Positions 1-8,493 of a stretch of DNA of 35,764 bases are shown here, piece after piece (positions within the stretch are counted from its first letter, which is position 1; each line of letters begins with the position of its first letter). Made by a program: the position numbers and the translations under genes. A model generated the notes under the pieces. It ran no database searches, had not been told where the DNA came from, and saw only the letters and a list, made by a program, of their open reading frames with translations. Source of the stretch: Oceanisphaera marina (GTDB taxonomy: Bacteria; Pseudomonadota; Gammaproteobacteria; Enterobacterales; Aeromonadaceae); contig NZ_BMKE01000027.1 of the NCBI RefSeq assembly GCF_014643915.1, positions 1 through 35,764 on the forward strand, read 5' to 3'.

Positions 1-103
1 TGGCAAACTCCTGCTCAACCCAATTCGTCATGTCACTCGTCGCTACACCTGTTGTTCAGTGGCATTGATGATACTCATTCAAGGACTTATGGGTAAAGGG
101 ATG
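1..103 (-). mobile_element. End of an IS4-like insertion sequence (left copy)
   Basis: Positions 5-103 are the exact reverse complement of 35666-35764, so the same 99-bp IS end sits at both window edges, pointing outwards. The apparent outer terminus reads CATCCCTTTACCC. On the minus strand an ATG at 31-29 opens a frame starting MTNWVEQEFA, which resembles the N-terminus of IS4-family (Tn5-like) transposases. Only these ten residues are visible, so the family call is tentative. The IS interrupts the gene that follows. Confidence 0.6.
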
Positions 104-104
104 A

Positions 105-1379
105 CCTAAGGGGGCTCCTTCGCCATCGAGATGGATATCAAAATATTTAAATACAAGATATTTCAAGTTTCCTGAATGTGTTTCTGTACGTGCAAGAGAG
201 GGGTGGGATAATCCTCGGGATGATAAAGATAGAAATTTATTGAGAACCATAACAGGCCAGAAGCCTTATCTTGATAAACATTCAGTATCATCAGGGATTA
301 GTTTTTTGGAGGGCGCAAAGTTATATTGGTGGATTCTAAAAGATGAACCCGCAGTATCTAATAATAGTGGGTATATAGAATCAGGAGGTCATGTTGCAGC
401 TTTATATCAGAATGAATTATATGACAGAGTGACAGCTCGTGCTGGAACGGCGCAGTTACAGCTTTTTGGAATCCTTTTTGGTAGTAAGTTTGTTGTGTTA
501 TATATAGAGCCGACTAATGAAAAAGAAAACTTGACAACCAATACTGCAAGAACAACTTTATTGCTTAACGGTGAACCATTACCATGGGCCGAGTGGGCTT
601 ATGAGTTTCGTGAAAAAATGCCTTCTGAACTTGCAGATTTTGTGAAGAATAAGTCAGCAGGCACACCAGAGAGAGACCATGTTAAGTCTATAAAAGAAAG
701 GCTAAAAGGGATTATGGATCTATATAAGGTGAGTAGATACAAGCCTTCACCCCAAGGTACCTATTTATCTGATGACTCTTCTAAAATATCTGTTGGAACA
801 CCGATAATAAAAAGAGGTTCCCCTGATAACCCACGAGAAAGTATAAGAAATGTATCAGTTATTAAAAGAATAAAAGAAGGGCGCGATGGAAGCGTAGGGA
901 ATATTTATCATCTTTTTGAGAAAAAGGGTGGGCAGTTCAGTGATAGGGTGGAAACAGACCCTTTCCCTGTTGTTAATTGGGTTTCAATAGAAGATGGCAC
1001 CAGGGATGAAGGTGACATGGAAGATAAAGCAGCAAAATATCTCTCAGAGCAAAATACATTGTTAGTTAATGCTGATTTCCGCGTTTTCAAAGACATGGTT
1101 CTGAGGTTATGCAAGGAGAAAGATACAAAACAAGGGTTAAATATTGAAAGTGTCGTGGAGGATGTTGTTCACTCGTGGTTTGAACAGGCATTGATTGAAA
1201 CAGTTATTGGTGTTCAGCAGCTTAAAGGCAGTAAGGAGTGGGGGGCTGATGTTTTGAAAAGAGCACTATCCGAAGAGGCATTAACGGCAACGGTCTTGCA
1301 ACGGTATCATATTCATATTGCTTGCAGAAGGGAGTTAGGTGCTAAGTTAGGTCGGGCTATTAAAAATGTGGATGTGTAA
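105..1379 (+). pseudogene. 5'-truncated accessory gene of unknown function
   Basis: The reading frame is open from immediately after the IS end (codon at 105) to TAA at 1377-1379, about 424 codons, with no good start. The TTG at 240 has no convincing ribosome binding site, and the frame continues upstream with protein-like sequence (KFPECVSVRAREGWDNPRD). The IS has therefore probably removed the start of a larger gene. The protein is hydrophilic, with no signal peptide or membrane segment. It has a conserved-looking block near GGHVAALYQNELYDRV and a C-terminal LSEEALTATV segment. This style recalls large ATPase-like proteins of defence islands, but I do not recognise the family and assign no function. 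Confidence 0.6.
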
Positions 1380-1448
1380 ATGTGTCAATAAAGCCTATCT
1401 GGAGCAAGTACTTATCGCAGGTCTTAGCTAAATGGGTGAAAAATGAAC

Positions 1449-1634
1449 TTACGTACTCTCACCCTGACTCTGTAACAGGGTATCTAGTGCCTGTTGAACA
1501 TCTTGGCGCTGGCTAGCAGTGGCTTTGCCGATCAGTACGCCAGACTTAAGGCGGACGTCCCGCAAGCGTGGTGCAACAATGGCTTCATTCCAGGTATATG
1601 AAGGCCAGTTTGGCTGCTGCCAAATCCAGATTGA
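1449..1634 (-). pseudogene. Remnant of a Fic-family protein N-terminus (DUF4172-like)
   Basis: Sixty-one minus-strand codons read SIWIWQQPNWPSYTWNEA and onward to a TAA at 1451-1449. The WIWQQPxWPxxxW pattern followed by AP-LR-VR-K-G-L-GK is typical of the first domain of Fic/DOC AMPylase proteins with an N-terminal DUF4172. There is no start codon: an in-frame TGA immediately precedes the motif. The catalytic Fic core (HxFxxGNG) is absent. I read this as a fossil of a Fic gene lost from the island. Confidence 0.55.
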
Positions 1635-1662
1635 TCACATAAGCGCTCGCGTTTAAAGAAAA

Positions 1663-1697
1663 ACATGAGCCGAATAAGGTGTTTAATCGGCTCATGT
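1663..1697 (-). terminator. Intrinsic terminator downstream of mobI
   Basis: ACATGAGCCGA at 1663-1673 pairs perfectly with TCGGCTCATGT at 1687-1697. Read on the minus strand the hairpin is followed by TTTTTCTTTAAAC, a good U-tract, about 100 bp after the mobI stop. Confidence 0.8.
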
Positions 1698-1795
1698 TGT
1701 CTCCATCTTTTCTGAAAGCTTCAACCTAAGCTTTTTATAGCAGAGAGTTTCAATTATGATTTAATTTACCTAGTGTATTTATTATGGTGCAGAAG

Positions 1796-2380
1796 CTATT
1801 TGTTGTTTGAAAAATGATCTTCAAAAGAAACTTTGGTTATGTTTTTTTCTCTTTCAAGTAAAGATCTTCTTACTTTGCCCACTGCCTCTGCATTTTTCCT
1901 AATGGAAGAGAATTTAGGCTCTATTAAGTCAAACATATCAATCTCCCATTGTTTAGCTTTTTTTACTATAGACTTTGGATATTGGAATGAACGCCCTCTC
2001 TTTAAATAGCTAGAGAAAATAACGCCAGATTGCTTTCTTTCAAACTTACTCCACTCTATAGATAGGCTTGGGAAGCATGCTTCTGATGTTGCTCTCAGTC
2101 TAACCCTAACACTAAGGTTTCCTCTATTGTCAGGGTTTAACTTTTTCTCTAAATGAAACTCATCAGCTAAAATTAATGCAGAAACATGCAACGCCTGTAA
2201 CTCTTGGTTGAGTGCTTCAATTTGGCTCTGAATTGCTTCTCGTTGTGCTTTATACAACAACTCTTTGTTTAGATCATTGCGCTTATCCAGCGCGAGCTCA
2301 CATTTTGAGTCCATGCTCAGTTTTGAGAGTCTCACTATTTTGCTTAGAGCTGTAGGTTCTACGGTGATTGCTTCTTTCAT
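1796..2380 (-). CDS. mobI: MobI-like conjugative mobilisation protein
   Basis: This 194-residue basic protein resembles the MobI(A/C) family: auxiliary transfer proteins encoded next to oriT in IncA/C plasmids, SXT/R391 ICEs and the islands they mobilise. MobI is required for recognition of the cognate oriT by the helper relaxase. Residues about 45-70 form a glutamine-rich predicted helix or coiled coil, and the C-terminal half is rich in lysine and arginine. The ATG at 2380 is preceded by AGGAAAAG; a TTG one codon upstream is possible. The gene is divergent from the resolvase, across 1.3 kb of repeats. Base composition is clearly AT-richer than the restriction operon. The family call rests on similarity of overall pattern and context, without a defining active-site motif. 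Confidence 0.6.
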   Translation of the reverse strand: MKEAITVEPTALSKIVRLSKLSMDSKCELALDKRNDLNKELLYKAQREAIQSQIEALNQELQALHVSALILADEFHLEKKLNPDNRGNLSVRVRLRATSEACFPSLSIEWSKFERKQSGVIFSSYLKRGRSFQYPKSIVKKAKQWEIDMFDLIEPKFSSIRKNAEAVGKVRRSLLEREKNITKVSFEDHFSNNK

Positions 2381-2473
2381 CAACTTTTCCTGTGGTTATA
2401 TGCGACCTAGTTAAGATAAATAAAAAGCGTCCTAGCCATTTTATATCTAACCATCGACCCTCTATATTGCCTT

Positions 2474-2829
2474 TGTGGGCCACAGAGTTGGCAACCCACA
2501 CAATAAGAGATAAAAACAAAAACTTTTCACCTTGTATTTTACTTAATATGTGCTTTTTTGTTGATGTCCACAATATGTGGGTTGGTGTGTAGATGTCAAT
2601 GTTATATTTATAGCGCACCTTGTTTTGTTTGCGGCTAAAAACCCACATGTTGTGGGTTGTATTGTTTTTAATTTCTCTTTCTTGCTTTTGTTTTTCATTT
2701 TTACAAAGGCAAGATTTTGTTTTTTTTTGATAAATATAAATATTACATGTTCAACCCACTAATTGTGGGTGGGAGGTTGTTTTAATTGTTTACGTTAAGA
2801 TATATAGCATTGACCCACTTTTTGTGGGT
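2474..2829. other. Candidate oriT: cluster of CCCACA/TGTGGG dyads upstream of mobI
   Basis: Five short inverted repeats of one sequence family lie in this AT-rich non-coding stretch: TGTGGG/CCCACA at 2474-2479 and 2495-2500, CCACA/TGTGG at 2568-2580, AACCCACA/TGTGGGTT at 2640-2658, ACCCAC/GTGGGT at 2754-2770 and ACCCAC/GTGGGT at 2813-2829. Two of the last three share a 5-nt spacer. In IncA/C and SXT elements oriT lies directly upstream of mobI, so this is the natural place for oriT. The dyads may be binding sites for MobI or a regulator. No nic site can be named from sequence alone. Confidence 0.5.
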
Positions 2830-2900
2830 TGCTCCTGTTTCTTAAGGTAAGTACCTGTGTAAGAACTATTTTGGTTCATGCCGTGTGACGTATATATTGG

Positions 2901-3207
2901 TGTGTACTGTGTGACACATGAACTTACGTGGATGTGTACTGTGTGACACATGAACTTACGTGGATGTGTACTGTGTGACACATGAACTTACGTGGATGTG
3001 TACTGTGTGACACATGAACTTACGTGGATGTGTACTGTGTGACACATGAACTTACGTGGATGTGTACTGTGTGACACATGAATTTACGTGGATGTGTGCT
3101 GTGTGACACATTAAATTATTTGGATGTGTACTGTGTGATACATGAATTTATGTGGGTGTGTGTTGTTTGACACTTGAATATACGTAGATGTGTGTTGTAT
3201 TACACAA
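2901..3207. repeat. Ten-copy 32-bp tandem repeat array
   Basis: The core GTGTGACACA recurs at 2909, 2941, 2973, 3005, 3037, 3069 and 3101, then in degenerate form at 3133, 3165 and 3197, a strict 32-bp period. The left copies are nearly identical and those at the right edge decay progressively. Each unit holds a TGTGTNACACA dyad followed by CATGAACTTACGTGGA. There are no unique spacers, so it is not a CRISPR array. Candidate roles are iteron-like replication or incompatibility sites, partition sites, or part of oriT. Confidence 0.9.
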
Positions 3208-3557
3208 TTCGTTATCATGCAGCTAGTTAATGTATAATAATACTATGAGTAATGAATGACTTAGTTTGTTATTGAAGGTGGTGTTTTATCTGTTTGATTT
3301 CTATTGATATCATTAATATTAATCATCAAATGATACTTTTCCTATGCTCTCAATTTGTCACTTTACAACAACTTTTCTATACCACTGTTATAGCATGTCT
3401 CCAATGTCTTCTTATTATTATGGCGGCTATTACATCTTTTTAATATCATGAAGGTAATACTAAGAGGTATGTATAAAACTAGTATGTAAATTTTCTATTG
3501 TTATAGTCCGTAAATGTTTGTATTGGATGTGCTCTGTCTGGGAGTATCTATCAGAAA
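3208..3557. other. AT-rich non-coding stretch
   Basis: I see no convincing gene, hairpin or long repeat here. The stretch is AT-rich, with several chance TATAAT-like words, and separates the 32-bp array from the resolvase control region. Confidence 0.6.
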
Positions 3558-3656
3558 GGTGGTTCCTTTAGAGTGTACCTTAGTGGTACTAGCTATAAAT
3601 ATGTAGATACGCATTGAGGAACCACTTATAAAGAACTAGTATAGTGGAACCACTTA
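3558..3656 (+). promoter_or_regulatory. Res-like site upstream of the serine resolvase
   Basis: Three copies of GGAACCACTTA or its complement lie just before the resolvase: GGTGGTTCC (inverted) at 3558-3566, GGAACCACTTA at 3618-3628 and again at 3646-3656. The last two are 28 bp apart. A GTACC/GGTAC dyad lies between the first and second copies. Resolvase res sites consist of several short dyads spaced about 30 bp, usually beside the gene and doubling as its operator, which fits this arrangement. Confidence 0.5.
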
Positions 3657-3678
3657 AAGCAGACTGTTAAGGCTTAGC

Positions 3679-4308
3679 ATGTTTATTCGAGCTTATCTTA
3701 GGGCCTCGACCGCAGAGCAAGACGCGGAACGAGCCAAACAGCCGCTGATCTCTTTTGCGCAGGACCATGGTCACAGAATTGCATCTTTCTATGTTGAAAA
3801 TGAATCAGGTGCAACTCTGGACCGGCCGGAGCTGATGCGCCTCATTGCAGATGCCGGTGAGAGGGACATTGTTCTGGTTGAACAGATTGATCGGCTTGCA
3901 AGACTAAATCAGGATGACTGGGAAAAGCTCAAGAGGAGGCTAGGAGAGAAGAAATTAGCCATCGTCTCACCAGAGTTACCTACGTCATGGGTTGCGCTTA
4001 AAGGAGGAGAGAGCTCTGAATTTACTGCGTCGATACTGCAGGCAGTTAACTGTATGTTGTTAGACATGCTGGCTGCTGTGGCCAGAAAAGATTATGAAGA
4101 CCGACGTCGCCGGCAGTTACAGGGGATTGCCAAGGCTCAAGAGGAGGGCAAGTACCGGGGGCGGCCACGGGATGATAAAAAGCGGCAGCATATTGCCAAG
4201 CTACTCGCTACTGACCACAGTTATAGTGAAATCCAGGAGATTCTGAGCTGTTCACGGCATTTGATTGCTAGCGTAGCAAAAGGACTGCGACATTCTGATG
4301 TTGTATGA
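3679..4308 (+). CDS. Serine recombinase (resolvase/invertase family)
   Basis: This 209-residue protein has the small serine recombinase layout. The catalytic serine lies in the N-terminal YLRASTAEQD segment, followed by ENESGATLDRPELMRL and the conserved VEQIDRLARLNQDDW block, then the long helix and a C-terminal DNA-binding helix-turn-helix (YSEIQEILSCSRHLIASVAKG). Proteins of this size resolve cointegrates or plasmid multimers at a res site, and SGI1-type islands carry one near the end opposite int. The ATG at 3679 has only a weak ribosome site but begins exactly at the conserved MFIRAYLR. An island-stabilising or multimer-resolving role is inferred. Confidence 0.85.
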   Translation: MFIRAYLRASTAEQDAERAKQPLISFAQDHGHRIASFYVENESGATLDRPELMRLIADAGERDIVLVEQIDRLARLNQDDWEKLKRRLGEKKLAIVSPELPTSWVALKGGESSEFTASILQAVNCMLLDMLAAVARKDYEDRRRRQLQGIAKAQEEGKYRGRPRDDKKRQHIAKLLATDHSYSEIQEILSCSRHLIASVAKGLRHSDVV

Positions 4309-4322
4309 ACATCTCGCAGCAT

Positions 4323-4350
4323 AGTGATACTGATGATCTTCAGTATCACT
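4323..4350. terminator. Hairpin between convergent resolvase and ygjP-like genes
   Basis: AGTGATACTGA and TCAGTATCACT form a perfect 11-bp stem with a 6-nt loop, 15 bp after the resolvase stop. There is no U-tract on either side, so termination is plausible from position but not proven. Confidence 0.45.
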
Positions 4351-4480
4351 GATATAAATGCTGACTGGGTACTTTCTCTTGTATCAGCTTATCAACAGGT
4401 GCGTCAGGCTTCCCTGAAAGCTTCAGTCTCAGTTATAACCAGCCACTCGATTCTTATATCCTTATGTAGCTATGACACCT

Positions 4481-5188
4481 TTAAATATCCAGGCTTGCGC
4501 CACGCTTACGTAGCCACTCTTTGCGCTCTCGCCAGTCGGGCATGACTTTGTCGACTTCGTTCCAGAAGGCATCGTTGTGGTTGCGGTGATGGAAGTGGCA
4601 AAGTTCGTGCACCACTATGTAATCGATGATCTTTGGTGGGGCCATCATGCACTTCCAATGGAGGTTTATAACACCATTTCGGCCATAGCTTGCCCAGCGA
4701 TAGCCCATGTCCTTCACCTTGATGGCTGATACCTCAACACCTACCTTGGGTGCAAAGTAAGCAATGCGGTCGGTAAACCGTTGCTGGGCTTTATCGGCAT
4801 AAAAACGCTCGAATGCGGCTTTGGCCGCTTCAGTACCGCCTAGTTCGATCACTTCACGGCTCAGACAAAACCGACCGTCTTTCAGCTTCAGTGGAGCATC
4901 CTGAGCAGAGACCAGTGCTAATCGATAAGCGCTGCCAAGATAGAGAAAGGTTTCGCCATTTACCCATTCGCGGGTAACCGCCGAGGCGTTAAGGTCTTTC
5001 CATTCGGCCAGGTTACGGTAGATCCACAGGCGCTTGCTGTCGACGAGCGCATCTACTTGCTCCGGTGTGTAGTGCACCGGTGGGCGCACCATCACCTTGC
5101 CGTCGCGTTCAATCACGATATCCGTGGTCTTGCGGGTACTGCCGGGCAGCAGCACATATTCAATATCTCTGACTTGTCTGGCTAACAT
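4481..5188 (-). CDS. YgjP-like zinc metallopeptidase of the type I RM operon
   Basis: This 235-residue protein of the YgjP/M48-like (SprT-related) family carries the metallopeptidase motif HELCH (residues 194-198) within VVHELCHFHHRNHNDAFW. Two zinc-binding histidines and the catalytic glutamate are intact. It has no signal peptide, so it is cytoplasmic. It is the last gene of the restriction operon, starting five bases after the hsdR stop, which implies co-expression. YgjP-like genes are often found directly after hsdR, but their role in restriction is not established; control of HsdR turnover is one possibility. The ATG at 5188 follows GGAGAGTAGTAACC. Confidence 0.82.
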   Translation of the reverse strand: MLARQVRDIEYVLLPGSTRKTTDIVIERDGKVMVRPPVHYTPEQVDALVDSKRLWIYRNLAEWKDLNASAVTREWVNGETFLYLGSAYRLALVSAQDAPLKLKDGRFCLSREVIELGGTEAAKAAFERFYADKAQQRFTDRIAYFAPKVGVEVSAIKVKDMGYRWASYGRNGVINLHWKCMMAPPKIIDYIVVHELCHFHHRNHNDAFWNEVDKVMPDWRERKEWLRKRGASLDI

Positions 5189-5193
5189 GGTTA

Positions 5194-8100
5194 CTACTCT
5201 CCTCCCATCCCATTGAGTAACTCATCATGGCGGTTCTTGGCCAGCTTCATGATTTCGACGGCGATGCGTTCTCGGTTCTGTTTTAACTCCGGGATACCGG
5301 TCAGCGTTAATGCTGTTTTTATCTCACTACGAGTGCGCTTCTGCTTATCGCTGTTGTGCCAGTAATCGATGCTGCCAATGCTGTGTTGTAGAGTTTCTAC
5401 TATGGCTTCCATCAAGACTTTCATCTTGGGTTTGGTTTCAGCCGGTACTTCTCCGTTTGCAAAGGCTTCATGGGCGATGTGCTCGTAGAAGGTGGTGGCT
5501 TCCTTGCTCATTCCTTCATCGCCTTGCTGACGGCCTTCAGCGGCTACATTACGCAGCTTTTCCAGCTCTTCTGCCAGTTTTTCCCACTGATCCTGATACT
5601 GGTCGATTAGCTTTTCCACTTTTTCGGACAGGTTCTTGTAGAACGCCGGATCTTCATCGTGGTGAACAGTGCAGTGCTTGCGAATGGCATGTTCCATCTC
5701 ACTGGCCTTAGCTTCTGCATTACCTGCGGCATTCTCATTGAGCTTTTCAAGAAAGTCCTCTGACAACAGTTCAACCGGCTCTACCTTGGGGTTAATACCC
5801 AGGCTGATAAGGTGCTCGTTGATCAGATCCCGCACTTTTTGGCCTGCATCACCCAAGTTTAGAGTGTCATCTTTGTAGCGCTCTTTGGTAACACGCTGAA
5901 TATAACCAAAGCGCTTGGCTGGTACCCGGTAAGGCTGGCCGGAGGCATGTGGCAGTATAATGTCCAGGCTGCTCAGAAATTTCTTGAGGTAAACATCAAA
6001 GTCGGCACGCAGTCTGTCATTTTTCAATAGCTTAACGGCTTCGTGGACAACGGCCGCGTCGGTTTCAACATTGGGCAGCTTGCCCTCGACAAAATCCCGT
6101 ACCTGCTTCACCTTGTTCTCTGAAAACAGGTTCAATAGCCGTTGATAGCGTTCTTGCAGCACCGGCATTTCGGAATTGATGCTTTTCAAGCCACTGGCCA
6201 GCTCCTGCTGTTCATCGGTGGCCGCATAAAGGGTTAGCGCCTCGGTCAGGTTATTGGTCAGACCGATGTAATCCACCACATAACCGCGCTTTTTACCTTT
6301 TTTAACCCGGTTGGTGCGGGCAATAGCCTGTAGCAGGGTGTGCTCACGGATCTTCTTGTCCAGGTACATCACCTGCTCTATGGGGGCATCAAAGCCAGTC
6401 AGCAGCATGTCACACACCACCAAGAAGGCGATGCCGGTGTGTGGCTTGTCCGGATCGTCGAAGGCAAAGGGTTTGCAGAAGTTGCCTACCGCATTCCAGG
6501 CCTTGGCCTGCTTGCGGGCTTCGGTAATATAGGCCGCTTCATTGGTGCCGTCGCCGGAGATGATCACGGCCGCCTTTAGAAATTTGACCTTCTTTATTAG
6601 CGCCCAATCCGGGGTTGGTTCGGACTGCAGTGCATCCACTGTTTCGGCCAGCGCCTTGTGGATAGCCTTCTGGTAGCGTATTGCCGCCAGCTTGGAGTGG
6701 CAGACCACCTGAGCCTTGAAACCGTTGGGGAATATCTGCGCCAGATAATGTTTGACCATATCCCGGGCAATAGCGTCAATGCGTTGTTCCGCTTCTAGAA
6801 TGTCACCGGTGGCGCCGTATTTCTTCTTGATGGCCAGCAGCTCTTCTTCACTGCGATCCTTGAACAGGTTTTCAAACTTGCTTTCGAACACGGCCTTCTC
6901 ATTAAGCGCTGCATCGGCGGTACGGCCTTCGTAGAGAATTTGTAGCGTGGTACCGTCGTTCACCGCGTCCATCAGCTTGTACTGATCAATGTATTCACCA
7001 AACCGCTTTACCGTGCGTTTTTCACCATGACGCTCGGTGATGAGTGGGGTACCGGTAAAAGCGAGGCGGGCGGCTTTGGGGAAGGCCTCGAAGATGTTCT
7101 CCCCCAGGTCCGAGCCTTGGGTGCGGTGAGCCTCGTCGATCATCAGTACGATGCGATCGGATGCATTCACTACACCAAAGGTATCCTTGCTGGGAATAGA
7201 CTGGTAGGTGCCCAGGGCTTCCGCCACCGACAGCGGCAGGGCTTTATCGGCCAATTGGAATTTATGCGCCATTACCATATTGATGTCGGAGGTATCGGTG
7301 GCGAGGTCGGTACGCAACGAGCTGCGGCTATCGATCACATTGACCCGACCGCCGATCAGGGTTGCAGTCTTGCTGAGCTGCTCTTCCAGATCCACCCGGT
7401 CGTTAATCAGTACAATCTTGTAATCATGCAGATCCTTGGTTACCCGTAGCATTCGTGCCACAAATACCATGGTCAGGCTCTTGCCAGAGCCCTGTGTATG
7501 CCAGACTACGCCACTCTTTTCTTCTACAGTGGTACCACGCCGAAGTCGCTCGATGATCTTGTTGGCTGCGCGAAACTGCTGATAACGGCATACCACCTTG
7601 ATACGTGGGCCACTCTCAACATCCATAAACACCGATGAGGTGCGCAGTATGCTGAGTAAGTTGGCCTTGTTGAGCATGCCGTTGATCAGCTGTTGTTGCT
7701 GGTTCATACCCTCGGCCACGCTGTCGTCTTCGGGCCACTGGGTTTTCCAGGGGTAAAAATGCTCCTCGCCTGAGGTGATGCTGCCGTAATCGGCCTCCAG
7801 GCCGCAGCTGCGGATCAGTAATAGATTGCTATAAAACAGCCGTGGTTCGCCTTCTTTAAGACCCTGCTTGGCAGTCTCTTCGCGGCGATTCATATAGCGC
7901 TGTAGCTGCTTAAAAGCTTCTTCCATTGGATTCGCGCAGGTAGGACCACCTTTCTTGCATTCCACCACAGCCAGAGGAATACCATTCACGAACAGCACGA
8001 TATCGGGAATAATAAATTGCTTTACGCCGCCCGGCGTGTCGAGACGGAACTGGTTGATGGCCAGAAAGTGGTTGTTCTCGGGGTGTTCGAAGTCGATCAA

Positions 8101-8451
8101 CCGAACTACCGGGTCTTGTTCACCGGTTTCTTCGTTCGCATCTACCTGTGCTTTGAACAGCAGCTTCTGAATCGCTTCATTGGCTTCCAGCAGTGTTTTA
8201 TTGGGCTGCCGCAGGATTTGTTCCTGCAGGTCGTTAAGCTGCTTATCCGTTAACCAAGTATCGCCTTTGGTGCCGGTGTTCAGTGTCGCTACTGCTTGGC
8301 TAAACACGCTGGGCAACAGCCACTGACGAAAGTTGGCGCGCAGACTCTTGGTAGGGTCAGAGGGTATATCCTGACCCTGGTCGATGATATGCCAGCCCAG
8401 TGTTTGTAACTGCTGCAGAAAGGGTTGTTCGACTTCTGTGTATTCGCTCAA
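5194..8451 (-). CDS. hsdR: Type I restriction endonuclease subunit R
   Basis: This 1085-residue motor and nuclease subunit of a type I restriction enzyme has an N-terminal nuclease with the PD-ExK pattern (D150 in IIPDIVLF, E164 and K166 in VVECKKG). It also carries the superfamily 2 translocase motifs: Walker A HTQGSGKS (about 318-325), DEAH box in LMIDEAHRTQ (439-442) and motif III TGTP (466-469). A long helical C-terminus should contact HsdM and HsdS. All key residues are present, so it looks active. It starts with TTG (SEYTEVEQPF) after GGAGA, while relatives usually start MPEYT.VEQPF; a fossil of that start lies at 9646-9696. It follows the darG-like gene by 42 bp. Confidence 0.95.
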   Translation of the reverse strand: MSEYTEVEQPFLQQLQTLGWHIIDQGQDIPSDPTKSLRANFRQWLLPSVFSQAVATLNTGTKGDTWLTDKQLNDLQEQILRQPNKTLLEANEAIQKLLFKAQVDANEETGEQDPVVRLIDFEHPENNHFLAINQFRLDTPGGVKQFIIPDIVLFVNGIPLAVVECKKGGPTCANPMEEAFKQLQRYMNRREETAKQGLKEGEPRLFYSNLLLIRSCGLEADYGSITSGEEHFYPWKTQWPEDDSVAEGMNQQQQLINGMLNKANLLSILRTSSVFMDVESGPRIKVVCRYQQFRAANKIIERLRRGTTVEEKSGVVWHTQGSGKSLTMVFVARMLRVTKDLHDYKIVLINDRVDLEEQLSKTATLIGGRVNVIDSRSSLRTDLATDTSDINMVMAHKFQLADKALPLSVAEALGTYQSIPSKDTFGVVNASDRIVLMIDEAHRTQGSDLGENIFEAFPKAARLAFTGTPLITERHGEKRTVKRFGEYIDQYKLMDAVNDGTTLQILYEGRTADAALNEKAVFESKFENLFKDRSEEELLAIKKKYGATGDILEAEQRIDAIARDMVKHYLAQIFPNGFKAQVVCHSKLAAIRYQKAIHKALAETVDALQSEPTPDWALIKKVKFLKAAVIISGDGTNEAAYITEARKQAKAWNAVGNFCKPFAFDDPDKPHTGIAFLVVCDMLLTGFDAPIEQVMYLDKKIREHTLLQAIARTNRVKKGKKRGYVVDYIGLTNNLTEALTLYAATDEQQELASGLKSINSEMPVLQERYQRLLNLFSENKVKQVRDFVEGKLPNVETDAAVVHEAVKLLKNDRLRADFDVYLKKFLSSLDIILPHASGQPYRVPAKRFGYIQRVTKERYKDDTLNLGDAGQKVRDLINEHLISLGINPKVEPVELLSEDFLEKLNENAAGNAEAKASEMEHAIRKHCTVHHDEDPAFYKNLSEKVEKLIDQYQDQWEKLAEELEKLRNVAAEGRQQGDEGMSKEATTFYEHIAHEAFANGEVPAETKPKMKVLMEAIVETLQHSIGSIDYWHNSDKQKRTRSEIKTALTLTGIPELKQNRERIAVEIMKLAKNRHDELLNGMGGE
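8401..8445 (-). repeat. Direct repeat (hsdR codons 3-17), partner at 9646-9690
   Basis: These 45 bp match 9646-9690 at 42 positions in the same orientation. Together with a shorter inner pair (17 bp at 8470-8486 and 9614-9630, two mismatches) they bracket the darG-like gene. Confidence 0.9.
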
Positions 8452-8493
8452 ATGTTATCTCCAGCAGTATTAACTGGCCGCTTATCACGGCGC

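Noticed and set aside
2298-2648. Minus-strand frame of 116 codons overlapping the mobI start
   Set aside because: It runs through the inverted-repeat region and the mobI 5' end in another frame and has low-complexity, non-protein-like sequence.
2901-3207. Possible CRISPR array
   Set aside because: The 32-bp units are contiguous with no unique spacers between repeats, and no cas genes are present.
8452-8493. Search for a DarT toxin gene next to the darG-like gene
   Set aside because: The gaps on both sides (42 bp and about 120 bp) are too short, and no DarT-like protein is encoded elsewhere in the window.
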